A stretch of 64,000 nt of DNA from UBA668 sp963720695 (GCA_963720695.1 CAVRGG010000004.1:372001-436000), one strand, 5' to 3'. Numbered from the stretch's first letter, positions 16,951 through 26,193 are shown. The notes: generated from the letters alone by a model not told the origin. Program-made: numbers and translations.

Positions 16951-18144
16951 ATGTCTGCACCCATGACCCTCACGTCCCTCCGCCATCGGTTCCCCGGCGC
17001 CCAGAACGAATGGGCCCGTTTCGACGGGCCCGCCGGCACGCAGGTGGTCGACACTGCGATCACGGCGATGACCGACTGGTTGAGCGACGGGTCCAACGGA
17101 TGCGGCGGCGGCTACTTCGAGGCAGCGCATCGAGCCGACGAACTCCTGGAGCGCACTCGCCGGACGGTCGGCGCGCTGTTCCATGCTGATCCCGCCGGGG
17201 TGTGCTTCGGCCCCAACATGACCTCGATCACGTTCGCGGTCTCTCGGGCCATCGGTGTCACGCTCCGCCCCGGCGATCGCATCGTGGGCACCCGACTCGA
17301 CCACGACGCCAACATCACCCCGTGGCAACGGGCCGTCGACCAGGCGGGCGCGGAGTACGTCCTGGCTCCCTTCGATGCCGCGACGGGCACCCTGCCGCCC
17401 GAGCACGTCATCGGCCTGATCGACGAGCGCACCAAGTGGGTGACGCTGCCGGGCGCCAGCAACCTGCTCGGGACCGCTCCCGACCTCCGACCGATCATCG
17501 AGGCGGCCCACGCCGTCGGCGCCCGCGTGTACGTCGACGCGGTCGCCCTCGCCCCGCACCGCGCGATCGACATCGCCGCCCTCGGATGCGACGCCATCGT
17601 CAGCTCGCCGTACAAGTGGTACGCACCGCACTCGGGAGTGCTCTGGATGGAGCCGTCGCTGCTGCAATCCCTGCCGGTGTTCAAGGTTCGACCCGCGTAC
17701 GACGAGGGACCTCGTCGGCTCGAGACGGGGATGCCCAACTTCGAGGCGATCGCCGGCATCGAGGCGGCCGCGCGATTCCTGATGGAGGAGGGCATGGAAC
17801 ACCTCGAGTCCGCCGAGCGCGAGCTCTTCGCTCCCCTCCTGCAGGGTCTCCAGGACATGAAGGGCGTCACGGTCTGGGGCGTGCAGGGCCTCGAAGGGCG
17901 GACTCCGACGGCCGCCTTCACGGTGGAGGGTCATTCGCCCGCCGAGGTCGCTGCCGCGCTCGCCGCCGACAGGATCGCGGTGTGGGACGGGCACAACTAC
18001 GCGGTCGAGGTCGTCGATCAGCTCGGACTGGCCGACACGGGGGGCGTGGTGCGCGCGGGCATCTCGCGGTACCTCGAGCCCGACGACGTGCAGCGACTGC
18101 TGCGTTCCGTGGAGCGGCTCGCTGCGCACCCCGGCCGCGGGTGA
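16951..18144 (+). CDS. Fold-type I PLP enzyme of the cysteine-desulfurase-like (VC1184) group
   Basis: About 397 residues from the ATG at 16951; ATGs at 16939 and 16963 are equally possible because no strong ribosome site decides. Features are CFGPNMTSITFAVSRAIG, RLDHDANITPW, VYVDAVALAPHRAIDI (PLP-contacting Asp) and DAIVSSPYKWYAPHSG (Schiff-base Lys). The loop that carries the catalytic Cys in NifS/SufS reads WDGHNYAVEV here, with Tyr in the Cys place, so sulfur transfer is unlikely. An aminotransferase, lyase or epimerase reaction fits better, but the substrate cannot be read from sequence. It follows the ferritin-like lipoprotein by about 58 bases. Confidence 0.82.
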   Translation: MSAPMTLTSLRHRFPGAQNEWARFDGPAGTQVVDTAITAMTDWLSDGSNGCGGGYFEAAHRADELLERTRRTVGALFHADPAGVCFGPNMTSITFAVSRAIGVTLRPGDRIVGTRLDHDANITPWQRAVDQAGAEYVLAPFDAATGTLPPEHVIGLIDERTKWVTLPGASNLLGTAPDLRPIIEAAHAVGARVYVDAVALAPHRAIDIAALGCDAIVSSPYKWYAPHSGVLWMEPSLLQSLPVFKVRPAYDEGPRRLETGMPNFEAIAGIEAAARFLMEEGMEHLESAERELFAPLLQGLQDMKGVTVWGVQGLEGRTPTAAFTVEGHSPAEVAAALAADRIAVWDGHNYAVEVVDQLGLADTGGVVRAGISRYLEPDDVQRLLRSVERLAAHPGRG

Positions 18145-18155
18145 CGCCGGCGCAA

Positions 18156-18175
18156 TCCGGGACTTTGGTCCCAAC
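18156..18175 (+). promoter_or_regulatory. DosR/DevR-like box upstream of the multicopper oxidase-Usp operon
   Basis: The sequence TCCGGGACTTTGGTCCCAAC matches 16 of 20 positions of the mycobacterial DosR consensus TTSGGGACTWWAGTCCCSAA, with the inner GGGAC...GTCCC halves perfect. It lies in the 86-base gap before the oxidase gene. A possible -10 (TACTGA, 18195-18200) follows it at a distance that would put the box near -41, usual for DosR activation. Universal stress proteins, like the second gene here, are classic DosR targets. No DosR gene is in the window. Confidence 0.6.
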
Positions 18176-18230
18176 CCAGGTGACCTTCCTGCCCTACTGA
18201 CGGCTGAGGCCCCCAACCAAGCTGGCTCGC

Positions 18231-19616
18231 ATGAGCAAGGATGATGACCGGTCAGTTCTCAGTTGGCTCGCATTCGTGGCGGCGATCGCCGCGCTGTGCG
18301 TCGCCGTCTTCGGCCTCCGCGATGGCAGCTCGTCATCGTCGAGCGCTGCAGGCTCGGGTGGAGGCGCGGTCGCCACACCCACCGTCCAGGTGGTGATGAA
18401 GGACTTCGGCTTCGAACCGGCCAACGTCACCATCCCGACCACCGGCGCGATCATCCACTTGATGAACGGTGGCGCGGTCACCCACAACTTCCAGGTGGCC
18501 GAGCTCGGGCTGAAGAGCAACGACGTCGCTCCGGGCGCCTCGGTCGACATGACCATCTCGGCCACGGCCGCCGGCACGTACAAGGTGATCTGCCCGCAAC
18601 CCGGTCACGAGGGTGCCGGCATGGTCGGCTCGCTCGTCGTCAGCGACACCGCCGGAGGCACCGGCACCGGTGAGTCCGCCGGGTCGGGTGAGACGGGTCA
18701 CGGCGGCGGTGCCACGTCGGCATCGGAGATGGACGCGAAGATGCTCGCTGCAGCCCAGCAGTATCCCGCCAAGACCGCCGGCCACGGTGGCGACCTGATG
18801 CCGTACACGACCGACCCCGACGGCACCAAGGTGTTCCGCATCGAGGCCAAGGTCGTCGACTGGGAGGTCGAGCAGGGCAAGTTCGTCCAGGCGTGGACGT
18901 ACAACGGCGTCGTGCCGGGGCAGGAGATCCACGTGGTCTCGGGCGACAAGGTGCGCATCATCCTCACCAACAACCTCCCCGACAGCACGTCCCTTCACTT
19001 CCACGGCATCCAGGTGCCCAACGTGATGGACGGCGTCGACCCCTACACCGAGTCGCCGACGAAGCCCGGCGGACAGCACATCTACGAGTTCGTGGCCAAG
19101 GGCCCTGCGGTGGGCATCTACCACTCCCACCACAACGCGCAGGAGCAGATCCCCAACGGCATGTTCGGTGCCTTCACGATCGACGAGATGCCGATCCCCC
19201 AGAAGCTCATCGACAAGGGCTACGACCCCGCCAAGATCGCCGGTCCGCCGATCAACATGGTCCTCAACGACGCCGGGGCGATCGGCCTCAGCCTGAACGG
19301 CAAGAGCTTCCCGTCGACCCAGCCGTACACGTTGCGGGTCGGGCAGATCATGATCGTCAACTACATGAACGAGGGTCTGCTCTCCCACCCGATGCACCTG
19401 CACCAGCCGATGGGATGGATCATCGCCAAGGACGGCGTCCCGATGGACGAGCCGCTCCCGACGGACACCGTGCTGGTCGCACCCGGCGAGCGATACACGG
19501 TCGCCTACATGGGCATGGAGCCCGGCGTGTGGGCATGGCACTGCCACATCCTCACCCACGCAGAGACCCCCGACGGCATGCGGTACATGGTGACCGCACT
19601 GATCGTGGAGCGCTGA
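18231..19616 (+). CDS. Multicopper oxidase with an extra N-terminal cupredoxin domain
   Basis: 461 residues. An N-terminal hydrophobic anchor (SWLAFVAAIAALCVAVFGL) and Ser/Gly linker precede a first cupredoxin domain (about 48-140) with VTHNFQV and VICPQPGHEGAGM, a full type 1 copper ligand set. After a Gly-rich linker come two multicopper oxidase domains: SLHFHGIQVPNVMDG, GIYHSHHNAQEQ, LLSHPMHLHQPMGW and VWAWHCHILTHAETPDGM. These supply the trinuclear and second type 1 copper ligands. The protein is exported and oxidises an unknown substrate, or possibly reduces nitrite as related copper nitrite reductases do. A DosR-like box lies upstream and a universal stress protein gene follows immediately. 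Confidence 0.88.
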   Translation: MSKDDDRSVLSWLAFVAAIAALCVAVFGLRDGSSSSSSAAGSGGGAVATPTVQVVMKDFGFEPANVTIPTTGAIIHLMNGGAVTHNFQVAELGLKSNDVAPGASVDMTISATAAGTYKVICPQPGHEGAGMVGSLVVSDTAGGTGTGESAGSGETGHGGGATSASEMDAKMLAAAQQYPAKTAGHGGDLMPYTTDPDGTKVFRIEAKVVDWEVEQGKFVQAWTYNGVVPGQEIHVVSGDKVRIILTNNLPDSTSLHFHGIQVPNVMDGVDPYTESPTKPGGQHIYEFVAKGPAVGIYHSHHNAQEQIPNGMFGAFTIDEMPIPQKLIDKGYDPAKIAGPPINMVLNDAGAIGLSLNGKSFPSTQPYTLRVGQIMIVNYMNEGLLSHPMHLHQPMGWIIAKDGVPMDEPLPTDTVLVAPGERYTVAYMGMEPGVWAWHCHILTHAETPDGMRYMVTALIVER

Positions 19617-19620
19617 CGAC

Positions 19621-20508
19621 GTGATGGTCCGCTCCCCGCGACTGATCGTCGGCGTGGACGGCACCGAGGGTTCTGTGGAGGCCCTGCGGTGGGCTGCGCA
19701 CGAAGCAGCCCGCCGCGACTGGCCGCTCCACGTGATGACCTGTGCCGAACTGCCCGTCGCGGTGGAAGCCGGACTGATCGGGGCCGGTCCGCTCACCGGC
19801 TCGGCGATGGAAGGCATCGTCACCGAACAGGAGCACGTCAACCAGGCCGCGGTCAACCTCGCCCGTTCCTTCGGCCTCGACGTCGAGGTCACCGGAGAGA
19901 CGGTGCTGGGGGCACCCGCCTACGCACTGGTCGGCGGATCGCAGCCCGATGACATCATCGTCATCGGCGCGACCTCGCACCCGGGGCGGCTCACCGACAT
20001 GCTCGGCTCCGTCGCGTCGGTGGTCGCCCATCGGGCGAAGGGTGCCGTGGTCGTCGTCCATGGCACCGAGCGACGCGACGCCGCGGTCGGACGGATCGCC
20101 GTGGGCATCGATGGCTCCGGCGGGAGCGACGCCGCGCTGCAGTGGGCCGCGGACGCTGCGGTGCGCAGCAACGCCGAGATCGTGCTCGTCCACGGATGGA
20201 CCTACCCCTATCACGGAGGTCGCAGCGGGACTGCCGAACCCAGGAACGACATGCGGGTGGACGCCATGCGGACGCTCGACGCCAGCGCACAGAAGGTGAA
20301 GGCACTGGCACCGTCGCTGCGTTGCCACTCGATCATCAGCGAGCAGAGCCCGGCCAAGGCGATCATCGACGCCGGCAAGGACGCCGATCTGGTCGTGGTC
20401 GGCTCTCGCGGTCACGGGGGGTTCGCTGCCCTGCTGTTGGGCTCGGTGAGTCGCACCGTGCTCCAGCACTCGACGGTGCCGGTCGTCATCGTCCGCCACG
20501 ACGCCTGA
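19621..20508 (+). CDS. Universal stress protein with two UspA domains
   Basis: 295 residues from GTG at 19621 (an ATG follows directly at 19624). It contains two tandem Usp folds: the first starts RLIVGVDGTEGSVEALRWAA and ends VVAHRAKGAVVVVHG; the second starts RIAVGIDGSGGSDAALQWAA and ends VVVGSRGHGGFAALLLGSVS. The ATP-binding G-2x-G-9x-G(S/T) pattern is clear in the second repeat and modified in the first (GATSHPGRLTDMLGS). Four bases separate it from the multicopper oxidase stop, so they form one operon, probably under the DosR-like box. Tandem Usp proteins of this size are typical of actinobacterial hypoxia regulons. Confidence 0.93.
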   Translation: MMVRSPRLIVGVDGTEGSVEALRWAAHEAARRDWPLHVMTCAELPVAVEAGLIGAGPLTGSAMEGIVTEQEHVNQAAVNLARSFGLDVEVTGETVLGAPAYALVGGSQPDDIIVIGATSHPGRLTDMLGSVASVVAHRAKGAVVVVHGTERRDAAVGRIAVGIDGSGGSDAALQWAADAAVRSNAEIVLVHGWTYPYHGGRSGTAEPRNDMRVDAMRTLDASAQKVKALAPSLRCHSIISEQSPAKAIIDAGKDADLVVVGSRGHGGFAALLLGSVSRTVLQHSTVPVVIVRHDA

Positions 20509-20552
20509 CGCCGACCAACCCGGCGCCTGCCCCGCTAGCATCGGGAAAAAGC

Positions 20553-20627
20553 CGGGGAGTGGCGCAGCGGTAGCGTTCCTGCTTTGGGAGCAGGAGGTCG
20601 GGAGTTCGAATCTCCTCTCCCCGACCA
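20553..20627 (+). tRNA. tRNA-Pro (anticodon TGG)
   Basis: The acceptor stem CGGGGAG (20553-20559) pairs with CTCCCCG (20617-20623). The anticodon arm is CCTGC-TTTGGGA-GCAGG with anticodon TGG, reading CCA codons. The T-arm GGGAG-TTCGAAT-CTCC is standard. Discriminator A is followed by an encoded CCA (20625-20627). TAGCAT at 20536-20541 could be its -10 box. Confidence 0.96.
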
Positions 20628-20748
20628 TCGTGTTGATCAGGGCTTTCGCGGTCCGCCGATCGCATGGAGGACCTTGTCCTCTGGGTTCAGGACCCTCACG
20701 CGCCGATCAGTGGGTGGAGAGGGACCCACACGACGGCCAGGAGGCCGA

Positions 20749-22563
20749 ATGCCAACGCGACCAGATCCGGTGAGCGACATGCGCCACGAGGTCGCGCCAC
20801 ACACCGTGCAGATCGTCGACGCGTGGGAGGCGGGGCCGCTCGTGGGTCCCGAGCGTCTCCGCCGACTGGCACCGTTCGCCATCACATCGAGTCTGTGCGT
20901 GATCGTCGCCGCGCCGGCTGCCTCATGGGCGCGTCCGCAACTGCTCATCGCCGGTTGCGTGGGCATCGCGCTCAGCATCGTGATGGCGGCGGTCGTCCCG
21001 TGGGGACGGCTCCCTCGACGAGCGCAGATCGTCCCGCCCGTCATCTCCGTCATCGCGACGCTCCTGCTGGTCGATGCGGCGGGGACGGACTTCAGTTCGG
21101 GGTTCGTCACGATGAGCGTGCTGCCGCTGGTGTGGCTGGCGATCTTCGAGCGTCGGTGGGCAGTGATCTCGATCGGCACGACGACCGGACTGGTCCTCTG
21201 GTGGGTGCTGCGAACAGGCCACGACCCGCTCGCACCTCGCGTGGACATCTCGGTCATCGTCTTCGTGTTCTGTGCCGTGGGTATGGGCGTCACGCTGCAC
21301 AGCCTCGTGGCCGACGCACGCCGGGCCGCACGGGCACTCGGAATGCAACGAGCAGCGTTCGAGAAGACCGCCATGATGCTCGACGTGCTCCCGGAGCACG
21401 TCTCGCTCTATCGCGCACGTGACCACATCATCGAGTACTGCAACATCGCCTGGGCAGATCAGTACGGAACGTTGCCGGTGTTGGCGGTCGGCCACCCGCT
21501 CGAACACTTCCTCTCCGACGACGAGATCGTCGGCCTCACCTCGCAGCTGGCGCGTCTCGGACCCGCCAACCCCGTGCTCGAGGACGTCGCCCCACGCACG
21601 GTTGCGCACGACGCGCAGCAGTGGCTCCATTGGATCGATCGGTACCTGGACGGAGATGACGGCGTCGAGATCCTGTCGATCGGCCGTGACGTCACCGCCC
21701 ATCACATCGCGGAGGCGAAGCTGGCGGCGAGCGAGGCCAGCTATCGGGACCTGGCGAACAACTCGGCCGACGTCGTCTGGCACTTCACCCTCGAGCCGAC
21801 ACCGCACTTCGACTACATGAGCCCGTCGGTCGATCACATCCTCGGCTATCCGCCGTCGTACTTCCTCGAGGACTTCAGCCGGATGCTCGATGTCCTCGAC
21901 GAGCCGAGCAAGACCATGATCGCTCGCGCGCTCGTCGGGGAGCGGATGGTGGGTCGATTCGACTTCCGCTATCGCCACGCCGACGGATCGATCGTCATCG
22001 GCGAGACACGGACGAGTCGAGTGCGAGACGGCCTCCAGGGCGTCAGTCGCGACGTCACCGAACTTCGCGAGTTGCAGGCGAGCGTCGCCGCGCTCGGCCT
22101 CCGCGACCCGCTCACCGGTTTGGCGAACCGGCGCCTGCTCGATGAGTTGCTCGACGCCGACCTGGCCCGTACCGAACGCGACGGTCTGACCCTCGCCATC
22201 GCCTTCCTCGATCTCGACGGGTTCAAGGAGGTCAACGACACCCACGGTCACAGCGCAGGCGACGATGTGCTCCGAGAGACCGCTCGACGCCTGCTCGCCG
22301 TGGTTCGCAGCGCCGACATCGTGGCCCGCGTCGGCGGCGACGAGTTCGTCATCGTCTTCGAGCTCGACGGCTCGAACATGCAGCTGTTCATCGACCGCAT
22401 CGACGAGACGCTCGCCGCGCCGTTCGAGATCGGTGACACCATCCGCATGTACTGCCCGGCCAGCATCGGGGTCGCCACCACCGATGGGGTCGGCTACGAC
22501 CGAGTCGCGCTCCTCGCCGAAGCCGACCGCGCGATGTACGAGGCGAAGCGGGCTCACGTCTGA
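20749..22563 (+). CDS. Membrane PAS-GGDEF diguanylate cyclase
   Basis: 604 residues from the ATG at 20749, supported by AGGAGG four bases upstream; ATG 20779 is an alternative. About five membrane helices (residues 40-190) resemble a MASE-type sensor. Two PAS-like segments follow (near 210-320 and 330-450; the second contains DYMSPSVDHILGYPPSYFLE). The C-terminal GGDEF domain begins LGLRDPLTGLANRRLLDEL. The active motif is RVGGDEFVIVF, intact, and RSAD five residues before it is the inhibitory I-site, so active, feedback-regulated c-di-GMP synthesis is expected. No EAL domain is attached. It stands alone, 121 bases after tRNA-Pro. Confidence 0.9.
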   Translation: MPTRPDPVSDMRHEVAPHTVQIVDAWEAGPLVGPERLRRLAPFAITSSLCVIVAAPAASWARPQLLIAGCVGIALSIVMAAVVPWGRLPRRAQIVPPVISVIATLLLVDAAGTDFSSGFVTMSVLPLVWLAIFERRWAVISIGTTTGLVLWWVLRTGHDPLAPRVDISVIVFVFCAVGMGVTLHSLVADARRAARALGMQRAAFEKTAMMLDVLPEHVSLYRARDHIIEYCNIAWADQYGTLPVLAVGHPLEHFLSDDEIVGLTSQLARLGPANPVLEDVAPRTVAHDAQQWLHWIDRYLDGDDGVEILSIGRDVTAHHIAEAKLAASEASYRDLANNSADVVWHFTLEPTPHFDYMSPSVDHILGYPPSYFLEDFSRMLDVLDEPSKTMIARALVGERMVGRFDFRYRHADGSIVIGETRTSRVRDGLQGVSRDVTELRELQASVAALGLRDPLTGLANRRLLDELLDADLARTERDGLTLAIAFLDLDGFKEVNDTHGHSAGDDVLRETARRLLAVVRSADIVARVGGDEFVIVFELDGSNMQLFIDRIDETLAAPFEIGDTIRMYCPASIGVATTDGVGYDRVALLAEADRAMYEAKRAHV

Positions 22564-22579
22564 GCGGCACGCCATGGGG

Positions 22580-23752
22580 TCAGACCCACACCGCCTCGTG
22601 CGACTCCGGGTCGAAGAAGTGGAGGTTCTCCGCGGTGACGGCGATGGTCGCGACCTCGCCGACTCGTGCCCGCGACCGCGGACTGAAACGGCCGACCGAG
22701 TTGGCGGACCCCGTCACCCGCGCTTCCTGCGCAGCGTCCGGGTCGCCGGCGTCGACACACGTCGCGTCGAGTGAGAAGTGCACCATGATCTCGGACCCGA
22801 GCGACTCGACCAGGAGCACGGGGGCGTGGAGCACCCGCTCCGCAGGCGCGTCCGGGGCCAATGCGGCATCGGCGAAGTCCTCCGGCCGCACCCCGACCAC
22901 CACGTCACGCCCTGCGTAACGGCGCAGCGCCGGTCGCGCTGCCAGTGACTCCGGCGCGACCATGAGGCGCTGTGAACCCAGCTCGAGCGTGCCGGCATCG
23001 CCGTCGAGCTCGAACCGACACAGGTAGAGGTTCATCGACGGGGAGCCGATGAACGCGGCGACGAACACGTTCGCCGGGTGGTCATAGAGGTTCTGCGGCG
23101 TATCGACCTGCTGGAGGAAGCCGTCCTTCAGCACGGCGACCCGATCGCCCATCGTCATGGCCTCCACCTGATCGTGGGTGACGTAGATGGTCGTGACGCC
23201 GAGCGTCCGCTGGAGGGCGGCGATCTCGGCGCGCATCTGGACCCGCAGCTTGGCGTCGAGGTTGGACAGGGGTTCGTCCATCAGGAACGCGGCCGGCTGC
23301 CGCACGATGGCGCGACCCATCGCCACCCGTTGCCGCTGTCCCCCAGACAGCTGACCCGGCTTTCGGTCCAGGAACTGCGTGAGCTCCAGCACCTCGGCCG
23401 CCTTGTGCACCCGGGCGGCGACCTCGGACTTGGGCAGCTTCGCCAACTTCAGTGCGAAGCCGATGTTCTGCTGCACCGTCATGTGCGGATAGAGCGCGTA
23501 GTTCTGGAACACCATGGCGATGTCGCGGTCCTTGGGTGGGACCTGGTTGACGACCCTCTCACCGATGCGCAGGGTGCCGCTCGTGATCGTCTCCAGACCC
23601 GCGACCATCCGCAGCGCGGTCGACTTCCCGCATCCCGACGGCCCGACCAACACGAGGAACTCTCCATTCTCGATGGAGATGCTGAGGTCGTGGATCGCGG
23701 CGAATCCGTTGTCGTACACCTTGTCGATGTGTTCGAGGACGACGGACGACAT
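22580..23752 (-). CDS. ABC transporter ATPase of the MsmK/UgpC sugar type
   Basis: 390 residues. Walker A is LVGPSGCGKSTALRMVAG, the Q-loop MVFQNYALYPHMTV, the signature LSGGQRQRVAMGRAI, Walker B AAFLMDEPLSNLD and the H-loop TIYVTHDQVEAMT. The C-terminal 150 or so residues are the TOBE/OB regulatory extension usual in MalK-like ATPases. It is the last gene of the minus-strand sugar operon, 31 bases after the beta-glucosidase, so it most likely powers the two permeases encoded upstream. Related ATPases (MsiK) can serve several sugar importers. No irregularity. Confidence 0.93.
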   Translation of the reverse strand: MSSVVLEHIDKVYDNGFAAIHDLSISIENGEFLVLVGPSGCGKSTALRMVAGLETITSGTLRIGERVVNQVPPKDRDIAMVFQNYALYPHMTVQQNIGFALKLAKLPKSEVAARVHKAAEVLELTQFLDRKPGQLSGGQRQRVAMGRAIVRQPAAFLMDEPLSNLDAKLRVQMRAEIAALQRTLGVTTIYVTHDQVEAMTMGDRVAVLKDGFLQQVDTPQNLYDHPANVFVAAFIGSPSMNLYLCRFELDGDAGTLELGSQRLMVAPESLAARPALRRYAGRDVVVGVRPEDFADAALAPDAPAERVLHAPVLLVESLGSEIMVHFSLDATCVDAGDPDAAQEARVTGSANSVGRFSPRSRARVGEVATIAVTAENLHFFDPESHEAVWV

Positions 23753-23783
23753 CTGTTGCTCCTTCGGCTCCGTGGAGCCCGCG

Positions 23784-26174
23784 CTAGTGGTTGATCTCGG
23801 TGATCACGGTCGTGGCAATGGCCCGCACGGCCGCCATCGGGGCATCCCCGCCGACGACGACCGTCCCTGCCGGGACGTGGTCCTGCGACGACGATCCGAC
23901 GAAGAACTCGATGACTCCGGGCTCCACGACGTAGGTCAGACCGAGACCGGTGAACCCCAGAGCGGCGACCGGGACACTGAACGTCAGCCGGGCACGCGAA
24001 CCCGGATCGAGCGTGACCCGCTCGAACGCGACGAGCTCACGCACCGGGCGGGTGACGCTCGCGACCGGGTCACAGGCGTACAGCTGGACGACCTCGTCGG
24101 CCCGTCGGCTGCCGACGTTGCGCACCACCACGTCGATGTCGACGACGTCGTCGAGGCCGACCGCAGTGGTGGGGAGCACACCCTCCGGCGCGATCTCGAA
24201 CTCGGAGTAGGTGAGCCCGAAGCCGAAGGGGTACAGCGGCTCGTTCGACTCGTCGACGTACGCGCCCTTCCAGTGCGAGCGCCCGCCCGACACCTTGTGC
24301 GCGTAGTAGATCGGGATCTGACCCGACGTTCGCGGATAGGTGATCGGCAGCTTCCCGCCCGGAGAGATGGCCCCGACGAGCGCCGCGGCGATCGCCGTCC
24401 CACCCTGCTCGCCCGGCAACCACGACATCAAGACGGCTGCGGCCGCACCATGGACCTCGGGCGAGCCCACCGGGCGACCGGCGATCAGGACGAGCACGAC
24501 AGGAGTACCCGTGGCCGCCACGGCGTGCACCAACTCCTCCTGCACCCCGGTCAGGCGGAGCGAGGCGACGTCGCGGCTCTCGCCGGTCGTGCAGTCCTCG
24601 GTCAGGCCCGATCGCTCACCCATCACCATCACGGCCACGTCACTCCGTGCGGCGGCCTCGACCGCCGCCGCGAATCCCCCGCGATCGTCGCCGGTGATCG
24701 AGCAACCCTCGGCGTAGGTGACGGTCGCCTCCGGCAGCGCCGAGATCAGGGCATCGTGCACGGTGTGGACATACGCCAGATCGGCGTCCGCCTCGATGTG
24801 CACCCCCCGGTCGATCGGCATCGCGAACACGTTGCGACCGGACTTGAGCACCTCGATGAGCGATTCGAGGTGCGTCGCGTAGCTGTAGTCGCCGAGCATC
24901 TGACGGGGGTTCGCTGCATTGGGACCGATGAGTGCGATCGACGTGACCTCGGCCGAGAGGGGCAGCACGCCGTCGTTGCGGAGCAGCACGAGGCTCTCGC
25001 CGGCGATGTCGCGGGACAGTTCGATCTGCGACGGTGACCGCGAGTGATCGCCGACGCGGGCGATGTCGACGTACGGCTGCTCGAACAGGCCGAGACGGAG
25101 CTTCGACTCCAGCACGCGGCGCACCGACGTGTCGACGTCGGCCATGGCGATCGCGCCACGCTGCACCGCATCGGCGAGCGCCTCGCCGTAGCACTCCGTG
25201 CTCGGCAGCTCGACGTCGATCCCCGCGCTCAACGCGGCGACAGCTGCGGCCTCCCAGCCCTCGACGACATGGTGGTAGTCGGCGATCTGCTTGATCGCGA
25301 AGTAGTCCGACACCACCGTCCCGTCGAAGCCCCACTCGTCACGCAGGAGATCGGTCAACAGCCACCGGCTCGCCGCGCAAGGGACCCCGTCGAGCTCGTG
25401 GTACGCGTTCATCACCGAGGCCAGCCCGACCTCACGCACGGCCACCTCGAACGGCCGCAGGTACACGTCGCTCAACTCTCGCGGCGGGAGGTGGGCAGGC
25501 GCCCAGTTCAACCCGCCTTCGGACGCGCCGTAGCCGACGAGATGCTTCGCCGTCGCGATCACGCCGTTGCTGAGGTCGGCGCCGTCCGCGCAGCCCTGCA
25601 ACCCGGCGACGAAGCTCATCCCCATCCGCGACACGAGCAACGGGTCCTCGCCGTAGGTCTCCTCGAGGCGGCCCCATCGAGGGTCACGGCACACGTCGAG
25701 CACCGGCGAGAGGCCCTGATGGGCGCCGATCGCCCGCATCTGGCGACGCACGGCGTCGGCCAGTCGGTGGTTCAGCTCCGGCCTGAACGTCGCCGCAACA
25801 CCCAACGCCTGGGGGAAGACAGTGGCTTCGCGGGCCATCAGGCCGGAGCAGATCTCTTCGTGGATGATCGCCGGGATGCCGAGCCGAGTCGCTTCCACGA
25901 GGTGTCGTTGGAGGTCGTTCGCGAGTCGTGCCGCCGCGGCGGCGGTGTAGCTGCTCGCCCCGCAGACCCGGGTGACGTGACCGATGCCCGCGGCGAGCAA
26001 CGGTGTGGCGCGAGCCGTGTCGAATCCCTGGTCGCCGGCCACCTGGAACACCCACACACTGCCGAGCTGCGCGAGCTTCTCGTCGAGGGTCATCCTGCCC
26101 AGGAGATCCGCGGCGCGTTCCGCGGGCGACAGGGAGGGATCGCGGTACGCGGGGGTGGAAGCGGTCAACGACAT
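23784..26174 (-). CDS. Glycoside hydrolase family 3 beta-glucosidase
   Basis: 796 residues, full length for GH3 with C-terminal Fn3-like domain. The (beta/alpha)8 domain includes PVLDVCRDPRWGRLEETYGE, ATAKHLVGYGASEGG (KH motif) and FDGTVVSDYFAIKQ, where the Asp is the expected nucleophile. The beta-sandwich domain has ALIGPNAANPRQMLGDY and MVMGERSGLTEDC, and the Fn3-like end begins near EPLYPFGFGLTYS. No signal peptide, so it acts on imported oligosaccharide in the cytoplasm. It sits between the permeases and the ATPase of an ABC importer, which suggests cellobiose or a related beta-glucoside or xyloside as substrate. The exact sugar is not readable from sequence. Confidence 0.93.
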   Translation of the reverse strand: MSLTASTPAYRDPSLSPAERAADLLGRMTLDEKLAQLGSVWVFQVAGDQGFDTARATPLLAAGIGHVTRVCGASSYTAAAAARLANDLQRHLVEATRLGIPAIIHEEICSGLMAREATVFPQALGVAATFRPELNHRLADAVRRQMRAIGAHQGLSPVLDVCRDPRWGRLEETYGEDPLLVSRMGMSFVAGLQGCADGADLSNGVIATAKHLVGYGASEGGLNWAPAHLPPRELSDVYLRPFEVAVREVGLASVMNAYHELDGVPCAASRWLLTDLLRDEWGFDGTVVSDYFAIKQIADYHHVVEGWEAAAVAALSAGIDVELPSTECYGEALADAVQRGAIAMADVDTSVRRVLESKLRLGLFEQPYVDIARVGDHSRSPSQIELSRDIAGESLVLLRNDGVLPLSAEVTSIALIGPNAANPRQMLGDYSYATHLESLIEVLKSGRNVFAMPIDRGVHIEADADLAYVHTVHDALISALPEATVTYAEGCSITGDDRGGFAAAVEAAARSDVAVMVMGERSGLTEDCTTGESRDVASLRLTGVQEELVHAVAATGTPVVLVLIAGRPVGSPEVHGAAAAVLMSWLPGEQGGTAIAAALVGAISPGGKLPITYPRTSGQIPIYYAHKVSGGRSHWKGAYVDESNEPLYPFGFGLTYSEFEIAPEGVLPTTAVGLDDVVDIDVVVRNVGSRRADEVVQLYACDPVASVTRPVRELVAFERVTLDPGSRARLTFSVPVAALGFTGLGLTYVVEPGVIEFFVGSSSQDHVPAGTVVVGGDAPMAAVRAIATTVITEINH

Positions 26175-26193
26175 GGAGCAATCCGTTCTGAGT

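Noticed and set aside
18156..18175. Intrinsic terminator of the preceding PLP-enzyme gene
   Set aside because: The GGGAC/GTCCC stem is only 5 bp with no T-run, while the match to the DosR consensus and its placement before a Usp operon are better explanations.
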